A stretch of 32,373 nucleotides of DNA. Source: a virus. Where the stretch lies: positions 1 to 32,373 of the IMG/VR virus record IMGVR_UViG_3300029319_000257. One strand, 5' to 3'. A program made the translations under genes and the position numbers. The notes below the pieces were generated by a model. The model worked only from the letters and a program-made list of their open reading frames with translations. It had not been told where the DNA came from and did not search any database. Below, piece after piece: positions 26,901 through 32,373 of this stretch. Position 1 is the stretch's first letter, and every line of letters starts with the position of its first letter.

Positions 26901-28735
26901 ATTTCTTCATCTATACCAAAACATCTAACCAAGTTTCTGATGGCTTTTTCGTTACCCTTTGACTTAAGGACGTGGTTTAAGTTGTTGTAGATATTTTTGT
27001 ATATTGTATTCTTAATCGATGCAAGATCATATTGAAAGTTTATGCTCCCATCTCTTTTTAGAAACTGTGCCAGCAGATCAGCGTTTTGGAAAAGTTCTGG
27101 GGCTTCCATCCCCAGTTCTTCTACTAGCCTATCGTTGTGAGGAAACTCAAATATGCTACCTGTAGCGCTCCCGCTAATGTAGTCCATTGATTTGATGCTT
27201 GTCAAATAAGATATTTGAGAATACAAAGTATCAAAGTATGTCGATATTATCTGCGTCGAATTTTTAAGTTCGGACCCAAACCTAGAATCCTCTTCTACAA
27301 TCCAGTCTGGAAATGTGTTAAGAATATACGAGGAGTTGTTTCTGTCGTGCTCAAGCCCTACCTGCTTTAGTTCGTCTCTACGAACAGTTAGCACCGAAGC
27401 CGACGGTATAACAATTGGATCCTCTGGTTCTGTGCGTCCAGATACTGACTGGGTTAACGCTTGAAGTGTTACGGCAGAGCCAGTATCTCTAGCGCCGGCC
27501 GCATACCCTGTCCAAGCTCCGTTAGACAGCCTGCCAGAATAATCTAGCACAACATTATCAACACTTCCTGTGCCAGACACCCCCTCATTAAACTTGTAAT
27601 ATACACCAAGACCTACGTTTGCGTCTTGCGTGTCTGTTCCGCCGTGAACATGAGTAAACCAATTCCTGCCAATATCTTCCCCACTTCTAGCTGTTTTCCA
27701 AAATCTAAACTCGTCCAAAGCGCCAGAAAGTTTACCACGTCCTTGCATAGAGTTAGAATCAGATACACCCGATGGAGCTACACGAAGAGCGCCAATGTTA
27801 CCAATTAGACTACCTGTAACAAGGCTGATCTGTCCGGCCTGATGTCCTACAGGAGATATGCCTGTTTCATGACAAACACCATTTATATAAAAATCAATCG
27901 TTGGCGAACTTTCGGAAGTATTAAAGACAAAAGCGAAATGATTAAATCCGCTACCTGTAATATACTTGCCAACTCCGCCAGTGGTTGGGACCGACTGAGT
28001 GACGTACCCTGCCGTACCCGACAGCATTGTAACCAGAAATCGATCCTCTGCACTTTTTGATAATTCAATCCTTAAGTTACCGTAGCAACCATTTGTTTCG
28101 TCATCATCAACAGACCCTGTAGAAACTCCATTCCAGAGATCAAAGATAACCTGCCTTGGAGACTGGGCTGTTGAAACTGCTCCCCCACCTGGAATTGCAG
28201 ACTTTGACAGGAAAAATTCAACAGTTGATCCACTAGGTCCACCAAACTCCAAATTGTTCTGTCTAAAATTAGAAGAAAATACTGTGCCAGAATGAGGACC
28301 ACCCTTTATTTGAATGTATTCATCTTTGGGCGAAGAGAAATAATGGGAACTGTGAGATACGGCTGTACCATAGTTTGTCCCGATATTTACAAATCCAGTT
28401 GACCTGGGATATCTTTCGTTGAAAATGTACTTTTCTATTGGACTTAGATCATTATAGAACTTTTCTTTTTCGTAAGCTGATCCGTCATAGGGATAGTTTT
28501 GAAGAATATAGTTGAAAGAGTTTTCGTAGTACTTTTCAGCAGAACCATACTTTGCAAACTCGTCTGGATTACCATAATCCAATGGTGCTGTGAATTCTTG
28601 CTGACGTCTTATACTTTCGCTAAGATGATCAGCAGATTCAATACCGCCACTTAAAGCACCCACTGCGCTGCTCTTGAGGTATTTTCCTACAGAGTTGGCC
28701 TGCTTACTATTTTCAAATAACTTTTTTATGCTCAT
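17957..28735 (-). CDS. Giant 3592-residue tail/fibre protein with LamG-like domain
   Basis: A single frame of 10.8 kb, a third of the window. Approximate domains: residues 60-110, a short aromatic N-terminal region (SFNYILQNYPYDG); residues 140-420, a concanavalin/LamG-like sandwich (FNHFAFVFNTSESSPTIDFY, LSGALDEFRFWKTARSGEDI, YYKFNEG), a fold often used for glycan binding; residues 460-630, a helical region with KSKGNEKAIRNLVRCFG recalling the KGT segment of P2 gpI-like tail proteins; residues 1175-1215, a proline-rich linker; about 2720-2840, a glycine/serine/threonine-rich sandwich; about 3450-3590, a proline/glutamine-rich tail ending GGGSEGGSY. SGS turns recur throughout. The ATG overlaps the previous stop (ATGA). 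It is probably a composite baseplate/fibre protein involved in host binding; the exact role is inferred. Confidence 0.82.
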   Translation of the reverse strand: MSIKKLFENSKQANSVGKYLKSSAVGALSGGIESADHLSESIRRQQEFTAPLDYGNPDEFAKYGSAEKYYENSFNYILQNYPYDGSAYEKEKFYNDLSPIEKYIFNERYPRSTGFVNIGTNYGTAVSHSSHYFSSPKDEYIQIKGGPHSGTVFSSNFRQNNLEFGGPSGSTVEFFLSKSAIPGGGAVSTAQSPRQVIFDLWNGVSTGSVDDDETNGCYGNLRIELSKSAEDRFLVTMLSGTAGYVTQSVPTTGGVGKYITGSGFNHFAFVFNTSESSPTIDFYINGVCHETGISPVGHQAGQISLVTGSLIGNIGALRVAPSGVSDSNSMQGRGKLSGALDEFRFWKTARSGEDIGRNWFTHVHGGTDTQDANVGLGVYYKFNEGVSGTGSVDNVVLDYSGRLSNGAWTGYAAGARDTGSAVTLQALTQSVSGRTEPEDPIVIPSASVLTVRRDELKQVGLEHDRNNSSYILNTFPDWIVEEDSRFGSELKNSTQIISTYFDTLYSQISYLTSIKSMDYISGSATGSIFEFPHNDRLVEELGMEAPELFQNADLLAQFLKRDGSINFQYDLASIKNTIYKNIYNNLNHVLKSKGNEKAIRNLVRCFGIDEEILKVNVYSDNSTYKLENNYRADTSNKKYADFTGLIDQDSSNATVYQYPNSDLPESYGVISGSSGSVSLIEFGFTAQAEFVFPNRKEIDTLDHTPIQVVTSSLFGWHTPAGEHKLLSSSTDTTYQSAQVDAGLHVVAIKSASQMAEITSPGHKVKDVFFKVLDRHDNELIVSPVFRNVYENQKWNIALSVHPKRFPFAQTSGANANLHDGYDIDFYAVNYDSGLRQESYYKTGSLTYRSGSDIVSAAKRYYVGARRVNFTGSIVTRSDVRASSFRYWTDVLPTGTIDMHARSVDSYGTFNPTRQAYTFQSDNPGIYIPQVDTLALHWDFADVTGSDSSGRFNVNDFSSGSLDSGSGGDLYHESPQHINSRQHTGRGDFFPASSTPVRKELLYTDRLELPEYAVSSDMVQVKNMDDAAYAPMLRPETFYYAIEKSMYRSISERMLHLFASVEELNDLIGDPVNRYRPNYKSMEKLRQIFFSKVGNTPDLQKYLDYYKWLDSSIGQMLEQLFPASAKVAPGVRNIVESHLLERSKFNYTFMGNRKKSLRQSIVGGNEANVISNPEPAGLTPEIDETPPPQRQIQAAKPIKPPPQVVKPKNIQIVSNAGLVSPVSYDLLRAPLPESPPPENKNTLWWMTRAERYTVTISQSDPGVMASREAIFKQAKSFYSPNGLVTISAFLPQEFQPTNQGIGNEKEKKTEVGNAKVKFGGLQLDQDTKDVIIPNQKAQRQLSASVDGNDLQGQVVLPFTPVSSTINSGYQKQLQDAGLENVDFSNLHVRPTAMQSPFTKAHVGGQQARSAPPGAQLNQSDNVRKESYKLEIADAAGEFDKPDAPTPKGQYKRGTGASSPVSVANIQSTTGTLSPEGGVSILGNFTKNYEVVNINNRAATNVDFAFNPDSYHTASLASGTMPTAFLTSVSRRNDGLTGSVEYTAPRQRDGVRTNKTIIADRFSAPGSKEDSKQLFRDRSSDQFSPNNALPFRNIKVRQRYNTLLKRHTGFGGFQTSSLVTLLDRFDSTDLSSLNAGIVSLPSVHGDDLSVHTASLVAVHKTQRNTTLRLELVSGNLQSPLVPIMKTGSSRDNAFVTRPIPAGDRYSWFLALSHSQDALGDYPTQNVGDNYYNFILSSSRYPDDITLYTSSLATAEKDRIYPGSFAAQAKGVFSNSAGGITYIWERNGAGLWSPWTQTRFGQYTTKGKFNAKQNFYLIDSPMLTKKAESVDQQTGKKLTVTEQMETFKDFQKSTVTDNDNSLQLFAGANGNILIHHISKRYKEPPVTSRYKPVIHQVKTKRGTAGQTENKSVDVTVKYSYGNELQGFANRGLNIDLGNKQDFKLGKLKRPYEVLRDTFVDNVDPSVDGSELIKLMSYKETIYPKEIYTYLSATRARNFYENSFWRSDVKTGSAQTLLATVTNMSGLIHDSNIQDFNSNWERRADDRQLEGRGYSSSFDYFVKMDEQFPVAIFQGNSSGNFGWDPPLKATPYTGQGGSRNPGTGSIWPLDSFYYAEFSGVLPTSAYSGTDQGTNLLFCMASTMPAGELMMPHYGIVMSGNAANSSSELGGIRFNTSSLNSPQYIYTLPTEKIRTTDISNRTAKFIAEANAVGGPVTRPAWIAAKRRKFVDGPKKNTLAPARYPWYNSYEDWQQELRNLGKDHTIIPEYRISELMPTYKTLGSFGTVLSGALSVTGATNDTGSRSAFNSADREFLPRYATTDAAEYLKSFMKAGSKDKEFNKDPRHLEIKSEALLKLLPYEGFYPVLRTLELGRLFSQSYGHAVEYSGEGYTNGAPNYKTLEPPSPGTTNDKQPRAFRTISRPFFAPGIVYNSIKAGVGVQYPIMRKGMGSIQSSSIQDPLHGQLSASIFFSLPSGDIGISGSAETAITIPGGRRRRKEGAADNFDFFKLDAGVEGDQLKDGSRGAPHRMFYSDVVPFEGIFKPMEHISTDKRGIVLSDVNPVLYQEITASVPTTGALVTSEQEIGEELVTVTEFIKFDDDLYRLGMSNFMANIPRFFLKKKEDGGFMSKFVAEIPSRAPADNPAGAAAAQQNEARTVSVSKNKAYIMEIGLKQTDRHMMYSNPAAFGPATATGSFDWNEMLAAGPSASAPTAVTHGAQATASLTMNNFDENLIDGNFFAITGSNSGGTTTQVTFTFSKSAAASAPAKASATEYTVGVQGVGSEVDLGGAIFNALVLAKDNGDLMTDSSADSGTGTVSITQQLRTDRFNGNEIVGTAVEPDQPGEGVTTPGPFAGGLLAPLFTVATTEQTGGLPQGQEWPYHRAEFAPYTPTYFYGPSVVRITYVPRQSGEVTLREILSGEELFVEYNNENGYYYDFDSGSFVGTNNQVHSLDGVPAYGFNRAWQNRQDLDASIVVDNVYPTDAADVSPRDQNKWVIMPKWECPILDFPTANNDYAFSSSVNVGEHDPKVRGMWHQYGTMPSSSAEGVFMFISDVSVDSTELRLLGNPTGSAAQRSDEATGTFLSGTAKVELVRKVPKFVIDSGREVDSLARLVGFKEEEIQSPGTFQPEKAKRLGQLAENGEKTISEAVLAMPFYLDPESQEMKVVTLKGNMDSLGPKVKEFRKNFTKYSFPPPLKKQLTSLLPPNYPKVSKFINPFGGDEYDSILPTEEDVNIPVVYLLEHTVALSRQDLADIWQGIMPDIGASMKTSVSAIDHYMPGERVSGVGNKTIFPELLLKELELGLPRNGHPRVDLLDIAPVGTKDGFIPDIKWMVFKVKERGVDTFSRFISEELNGGPGSFSYDNVFGVIADNLPEEQKDFLRRKKTEYTKGLYVSDELGVAGNTYNWPYDYCSLVELGKLSVNVGFRAELDREVEDISEEQETNARSRGQRNRKILENQQADQARINRTPPPIPVGSGDPVPPPANLPGMGQPVPELDQPFSPGDELPVGLPEGMVPPQQQDPFANERPISPEQFDPGKISPENIPPEFRNMTPADMERRRAEEMSKAREPRRPENMGSFTSPVPRPNGGGSEGGSY

Positions 28736-30240
28736 ACGGGCTCTTCATCAACCTTAAATTTAAATATCTCTGGCTGCTCAACATACTTTCCATTTAAGTA
28801 GTAAACAAATTGTAATCCGTAAGCATATCCTTGATCTAATATTGATGTGTCTACTTCAAAATAATTTCCACTAACATCATAAGACATTCTGGTGTGATTA
28901 TATGTTCCTGTGCCATACGGGACAACATCAAGATTATCGACAACTCTAAACAGACGCCAATAGGCATCTTCAATTATTTCGGTCGGAGGCTCAGATACAG
29001 CGACGCTATAAACATTTGGACTCCAGTTTTTCTCTCTAGCATACACTCTAAAGACTGGCTTCTGTCCCTTCACATAGGACTTTTTAAGGTTAGTAATATC
29101 GCTGATGTGTTGTGTTTCGTATTGAGCAAAACTTGCTGTTAATCCTTCCAGGCTGATCGACCCTGTGAAATACTCCACACTTCCAGAGTGCCACACATCG
29201 TGAACAGTAGATAAGGAACTCGTTATTGCGAACGAGCAACTGTATATCCCCGTTCTAGCCACCCCATTTTCAACTACGATGCCACCAGTTATCTCTTGTT
29301 GTACTAAGCCCGCAGAATCTAAAACGTGAAGTCTGTGCCCTGTTGGCTCATTAGCATTACTACCACTGTAGAAACTAACATAGATTATTTGATCATCGCC
29401 CGTTAGACTTGGTATGTCTCTCAACTGGCCACGTATTCGGTTGTATAAATACACCGTATTAAGATTGTCTGCTGGTGGCGCAAGGGCGCTTGAAATTACT
29501 GTGACGCCTCTTTGGTCCTTTCTGGAATCGTCCCACCTAGCTTCAATATAAGGTCTCTTAAGGAAATACTCGCTTGTTCTTCCGAAAAATCTTTTTGTAA
29601 AGAACGAACCAGAGGATCCAGAAATAATGTCGTCATCGTGCTTGATCATAAATCCAAAGTTTGATGCTGTACCAATACCATCAGATCTCCACAAGTTAAC
29701 AGCAAAAGTAACATCAACATCTAGGTCTTCTGCTCCGCCCGACAAGTAGAAGCTTGAAGAATAGGATGTGTCGCCACTGCTTGCGCTGTTATAGAAATCG
29801 CCACCCTGGCTGACCCAGGGAGATCCTGTTGAACTAGAAATCCAATTACAGACACCGAAATCTGTATACTCGTTCATATCTAGCCCACGACCCTCGTCCC
29901 AAGAACTGCCACTAACAACAGCAACTTTCAGAGGGTAGTTGTATGGCAGACTGTCCCCGTGCGGAGCATTAAACATTTTTAGCCTGTACTCAACGCTTGA
30001 AGAGGGTATAACTCCATCTGTTACGTCTGAAACGATAGCATCTATCGGGAACTGTATAAGAATTCTTGCTTGCTCTGCATTTGCAGCGTCAATTGAAGCC
30101 GAAGTTTGCCCGTGTATAACAAAAGCCTCCAGTATGTCAGAGGCACCCATATTAGAACCAGTTCCTCTAGTCCTAAGATTAGCTTTAAAAGCATTGGTAA
30201 TTGTATTGTCTTGCGAAGCAAAGTATCTTTTGATGGCCAT
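28732..30240 (-). CDS. Baseplate/tail structural protein with DNRLRE-like domain
   Basis: A 502-residue protein starting MAIKRYFASQDNTITNAFKA. Residues about 55-160 show the pattern of DNRLRE-type beta domains: ARILIQFPIDAI, YRLKMFNAPHG, YNYPLKVAVVSGSSWDEGRG, then D-x-x-x-Y-x-D-x-G-x-x-NW. The rest is beta-rich, with S/G turns and repeated FxG and YxG strands, ending in VYYLNGKYVEQPEIFKFKV. Its ATG overlaps the stop of the gp6-like gene (TAATG) and its stop overlaps the start of the giant gene (ATGA), so it probably assembles with those two. It may be a wedge or fibre-attachment component; no T4 equivalent is assigned. Confidence 0.77.
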   Translation of the reverse strand: MAIKRYFASQDNTITNAFKANLRTRGTGSNMGASDILEAFVIHGQTSASIDAANAEQARILIQFPIDAIVSDVTDGVIPSSSVEYRLKMFNAPHGDSLPYNYPLKVAVVSGSSWDEGRGLDMNEYTDFGVCNWISSSTGSPWVSQGGDFYNSASSGDTSYSSSFYLSGGAEDLDVDVTFAVNLWRSDGIGTASNFGFMIKHDDDIISGSSGSFFTKRFFGRTSEYFLKRPYIEARWDDSRKDQRGVTVISSALAPPADNLNTVYLYNRIRGQLRDIPSLTGDDQIIYVSFYSGSNANEPTGHRLHVLDSAGLVQQEITGGIVVENGVARTGIYSCSFAITSSLSTVHDVWHSGSVEYFTGSISLEGLTASFAQYETQHISDITNLKKSYVKGQKPVFRVYAREKNWSPNVYSVAVSEPPTEIIEDAYWRLFRVVDNLDVVPYGTGTYNHTRMSYDVSGNYFEVDTSILDQGYAYGLQFVYYLNGKYVEQPEIFKFKVDEEPV

Positions 30241-32033
30241 TATTTAACAACTCCCGTCACATCGTCATCAGGAAACAACACATCTGCAACTGCATCTGGC
30301 GGCACTATTAAAAATCTTCCGTCATCAGAAAGATTCTTTTCAATTTCATATGCATAAGAACTGTAGGACCCACCTGTTTTGTTAACCAGTTTGACCATAG
30401 TTGTGTCAACAACTCCTGGAACAGAGTTTAGGTGCTTAAATATTTCTGAGATGTAGATTGGCTCTCCCATCTCCTTAGAAACATTCAAGAACTTTTCACG
30501 CAGTTTATCGACGCAAGCATTCAAAACTTCAAATCGATTTACTCCAGTCTCAGACACAACCTCAAACTGTATTCCATAATTGATTATTTTTCCGTCTAGA
30601 ATATCTACCGTATCGTTGATCATTCTGTATCTGTCAATCCAAGTTTTCAAGTTTGTTTTTAATTGACTTGGTGCTACAGAGAATCTTCCATTCGAACCCT
30701 CAGCTAAAACATAAAGATTTAAGTTTCTCCTGTTAGATCTGGGATCTTGCATTATGTTAACTCTTTTAACCTTTCCGAAACCACTTGGCATACGATAGCA
30801 GATACTGACATAGTCTTCTTTTGTCACTGCTCTATTTTGAGATGCGTATGCTGCATACGCACGAATCCTCAATTCATCCGCCGTCAACTCTTCCGTGTCT
30901 CCCAGGATGGGTTCAGGATTTTCAACCTCCAAAGAGGCCTCGACTCCATTTACCAAGGGGTCAGATAAAGCATCACGGTTATCAAAAGTAAATGAGGATT
31001 CAAAAACTTGATTGACTGTGCTAGCTGCGGCATTTATGTTCGTGCCGTCATTAGACCTGTAGGTAACTGTCAGAGTTGTGTTCTCTGGCACAACACCAAA
31101 CTTATCTGTTTTTATTAGGTTACTCGGGTCAAACGTTGTGTCAGAAACGTATTCTCTGCCAGTCATATCTAAAACAACGTCCGCTGGGCTAGCCAGCAAA
31201 TCGCCCGTTAAATTATCAGAAGAACCATATCCAAACTGCAAGAAGGCTGTTCCCTCTGTGTCAAACTCGGTAACAAATCTTCTGGGGCACGGTTTTGTTT
31301 TCATAATAAATGGAACTGAATCTCTATTTGTTCCTCTGTTCGGCTCTTTCGACAACACTATGTCCTGGGTAAGGTAGTCTACCTGGTGGTATTCATTGCC
31401 CTGTGAATCAACGACCGACACTATTTCAGATATGTCTGCTGCCGACATTCTTAATCTTAAGAATCTTTGGTAGTTGCCAACAGTAATCTCTTCTTCTCTT
31501 AGTCTACCCGATATCACCTGCGCTCTACCCTTGATGGCAAACTCTGTTGGAACACCCGTATCAGTGTCAACCTTGGCGACTGTTATCTCATTGTTGCTGT
31601 CAGTAAAATCAACATCTTGTGTAACTGTATACACAGCCCCACCCTGTCCGCCGATAATGGTGCCACGTTGCAGGATAGGAATATAATTAACATCCGGCCC
31701 GCCAGTTGTAGCAGCCGCAGGGACGAGAACATAAAAATTACAAACGCCAGTTGAAGTAGGAGAACCAGGCATTTTGTAACCTAGCTGTTTTGCGAGTCGC
31801 TGCACATTATTCAATTCGATAGCTGTATCTAAGAAGCTTTCGTTTGCTTGATAATCTGTATAAAAAGAAAGCTGGTCGCCGACGTAAGCAACCAGATCTA
31901 ACATCATTGCACCAAAGGACGCTTCGTTAAAGTCTTGGTATGTATTTGCGTAATAACGTTTTGCATAATTTACAAGCGATTCTTTGATCGTTTCAAACTC
32001 TCTGCTTGTATAATTTATTGGGCGTTTTGGCAT
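30240..32033 (-). CDS. Baseplate wedge protein, T4 gp6-like
   Basis: A 597-residue protein starting MPKRPINYTSREFETIKESL. The next stretch, YYANTYQDFNEASFGAMMLD followed by LVAYVGDQLSFYTDYQANES, is characteristic of gp6/baseplate J-like wedge proteins, as is the later LRIRAYAAYASQNRAVTKED. gp6 forms the ring of wedges around the baseplate hub in contractile tails. Length is near the 660 residues of T4 gp6. A GTG one codon earlier (32036) is possible, but the ATG at 32033 has AGAGG 7 bases ahead and is preferred. It lies 24 bases after the gp25-like gene, the same gene order as in many T4-like phages. Confidence 0.88.
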   Translation of the reverse strand: MPKRPINYTSREFETIKESLVNYAKRYYANTYQDFNEASFGAMMLDLVAYVGDQLSFYTDYQANESFLDTAIELNNVQRLAKQLGYKMPGSPTSTGVCNFYVLVPAAATTGGPDVNYIPILQRGTIIGGQGGAVYTVTQDVDFTDSNNEITVAKVDTDTGVPTEFAIKGRAQVISGRLREEEITVGNYQRFLRLRMSAADISEIVSVVDSQGNEYHQVDYLTQDIVLSKEPNRGTNRDSVPFIMKTKPCPRRFVTEFDTEGTAFLQFGYGSSDNLTGDLLASPADVVLDMTGREYVSDTTFDPSNLIKTDKFGVVPENTTLTVTYRSNDGTNINAAASTVNQVFESSFTFDNRDALSDPLVNGVEASLEVENPEPILGDTEELTADELRIRAYAAYASQNRAVTKEDYVSICYRMPSGFGKVKRVNIMQDPRSNRRNLNLYVLAEGSNGRFSVAPSQLKTNLKTWIDRYRMINDTVDILDGKIINYGIQFEVVSETGVNRFEVLNACVDKLREKFLNVSKEMGEPIYISEIFKHLNSVPGVVDTTMVKLVNKTGGSYSSYAYEIEKNLSDDGRFLIVPPDAVADVLFPDDDVTGVVK

Positions 32034-32057
32034 CACTAAACCTCTAAGCTTCAGTAA

Positions 32058-32373
32058 TTAGTTCTGGTTCTGAGTTATTATCAAGGTATCGCTGTCATTA
32101 ATTGGACCTATATTATACTTCAGCACCAACCTGACTGCATTAGGCGATAAACTCTCGTCCTCTTCTGAGGTTAAAAAGAACAAATCTTGAATCTCAACAA
32201 ATGGCATATACCTAGTAATTTGTGAGGAAATTCTTTCTTTAGCAAGGTTGTAAGTTTGCGCTGTCCCTGGCTCAAACAGTAATCGACGAACACCAGCACC
32301 AAAATCTGGTAACATAATCCTTTCACCAGGAGAAGTCAATACCAAGTTTTTTAAGTTTTGCTTAACAACATCT
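32058..32373 (-). CDS. Baseplate wedge protein, T4 gp25-like, 5' end beyond window
   Basis: About 105 residues are visible. The frame stays open to the window edge (reading ...DVVKQNLKNLVLTSPGERIM), so the TTG at 32345 is an internal leucine and not the start. The core NLKNLVLTSPGERIMLPDFG is the hallmark of the GPW/gp25 family, which resembles a lysozyme-like small wedge subunit and joins gp6 in the baseplate wedge. The tail (LKYNIGPINDSDTLIITQ) is a beta strand and loop typical of the family. T4 gp25 is 132 residues, so about 25-30 residues are missing. It is followed after 24 bases by the gp6-like gene, supporting the call. Confidence 0.85.
   Translation of the reverse strand, partial: DVVKQNLKNLVLTSPGERIMLPDFGAGVRRLLFEPGTAQTYNLAKERISSQITRYMPFVEIQDLFFLTSEEDESLSPNAVRLVLKYNIGPINDSDTLIITQNQN

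Noticed and set aside
29444-29451. TATAAATA, a T4 late-promoter match, on the plus strand.
   Set aside because: It lies inside a minus-strand structural gene and would drive only antisense transcription; one 8-base AT-rich match is expected by chance in a window of this size.
32343-32345. TTG as the start of the gp25-like protein.
   Set aside because: The frame continues to the window edge and the residues before it match the gp25 family, so the gene is simply cut by the window.

Overview
The window reads as a stretch of a tailed-phage genome, most likely a contractile-tailed, T4-related phage of the kind recovered from marine samples. Every credible gene lies on the minus strand, genes are packed end to end with 1-4 base overlaps or gaps mostly under 40 bases, and the longest gap is 83 bases. 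The first recognisable genes in transcription order are T4-type baseplate wedge proteins (gp25-like, then gp6-like). No tRNA, rRNA, CRISPR, insertion sequence or bacterial housekeeping gene is visible. The host cannot be told from this window.

In transcription order (high to low coordinates) there are three blocks. Block 1 (32373-6296) is a virion tail/baseplate block: gp25-like, gp6-like, a DNRLRE-like beta protein, a 3592-residue giant with a LamG-like domain and proline-rich linkers, and six more structural proteins. Among these, the 336- and 346-residue proteins share an N-terminal motif, and the 382- and 448-residue proteins share a C-terminal domain. Block 2 (6283-4097) is a short DNA-metabolism block: a RuvC-like resolvase, a HAD 5'(3')-deoxyribonucleotidase-like enzyme and a T4 gp61-like primase. 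A sigma70-like promoter and a hairpin overlapping the ribosome binding site stand in front of the nucleotidase gene.

Block 3 (4087-1, running off the window) is the most interesting part. Seven small genes are joined by ATGA, TAATG or TAAATG junctions. Six of them encode proteins unrelated in their bodies that all begin with the same 14-residue amphipathic leader, consensus MKKLMTEWRxFLxE. W8, R9, F11 and a start-anchored position are invariant, and five of six carry L-x-E at residues 12-14. The bodies include an HExxH metalloprotease, a possible RelE/BECR-like nuclease domain, a seven-cysteine module, a basic C-terminal module with two cysteines, and a glycine-rich possibly membrane-active protein. 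The seventh (4087-3221) has a different leader ending in LVE and strings together three basic modules.

My reading is that the leader is a capsid-targeting sequence removed by a T4 gp21-type prohead protease at L-x-E, so that block 3 is a cassette of internal virion proteins loaded into the head and possibly ejected with the DNA. This is inference: the protease and capsid genes are outside the window. The sequence directly supports a shared peptide under selection, since the two most similar leaders differ after their first 26 bases mainly at synonymous positions.
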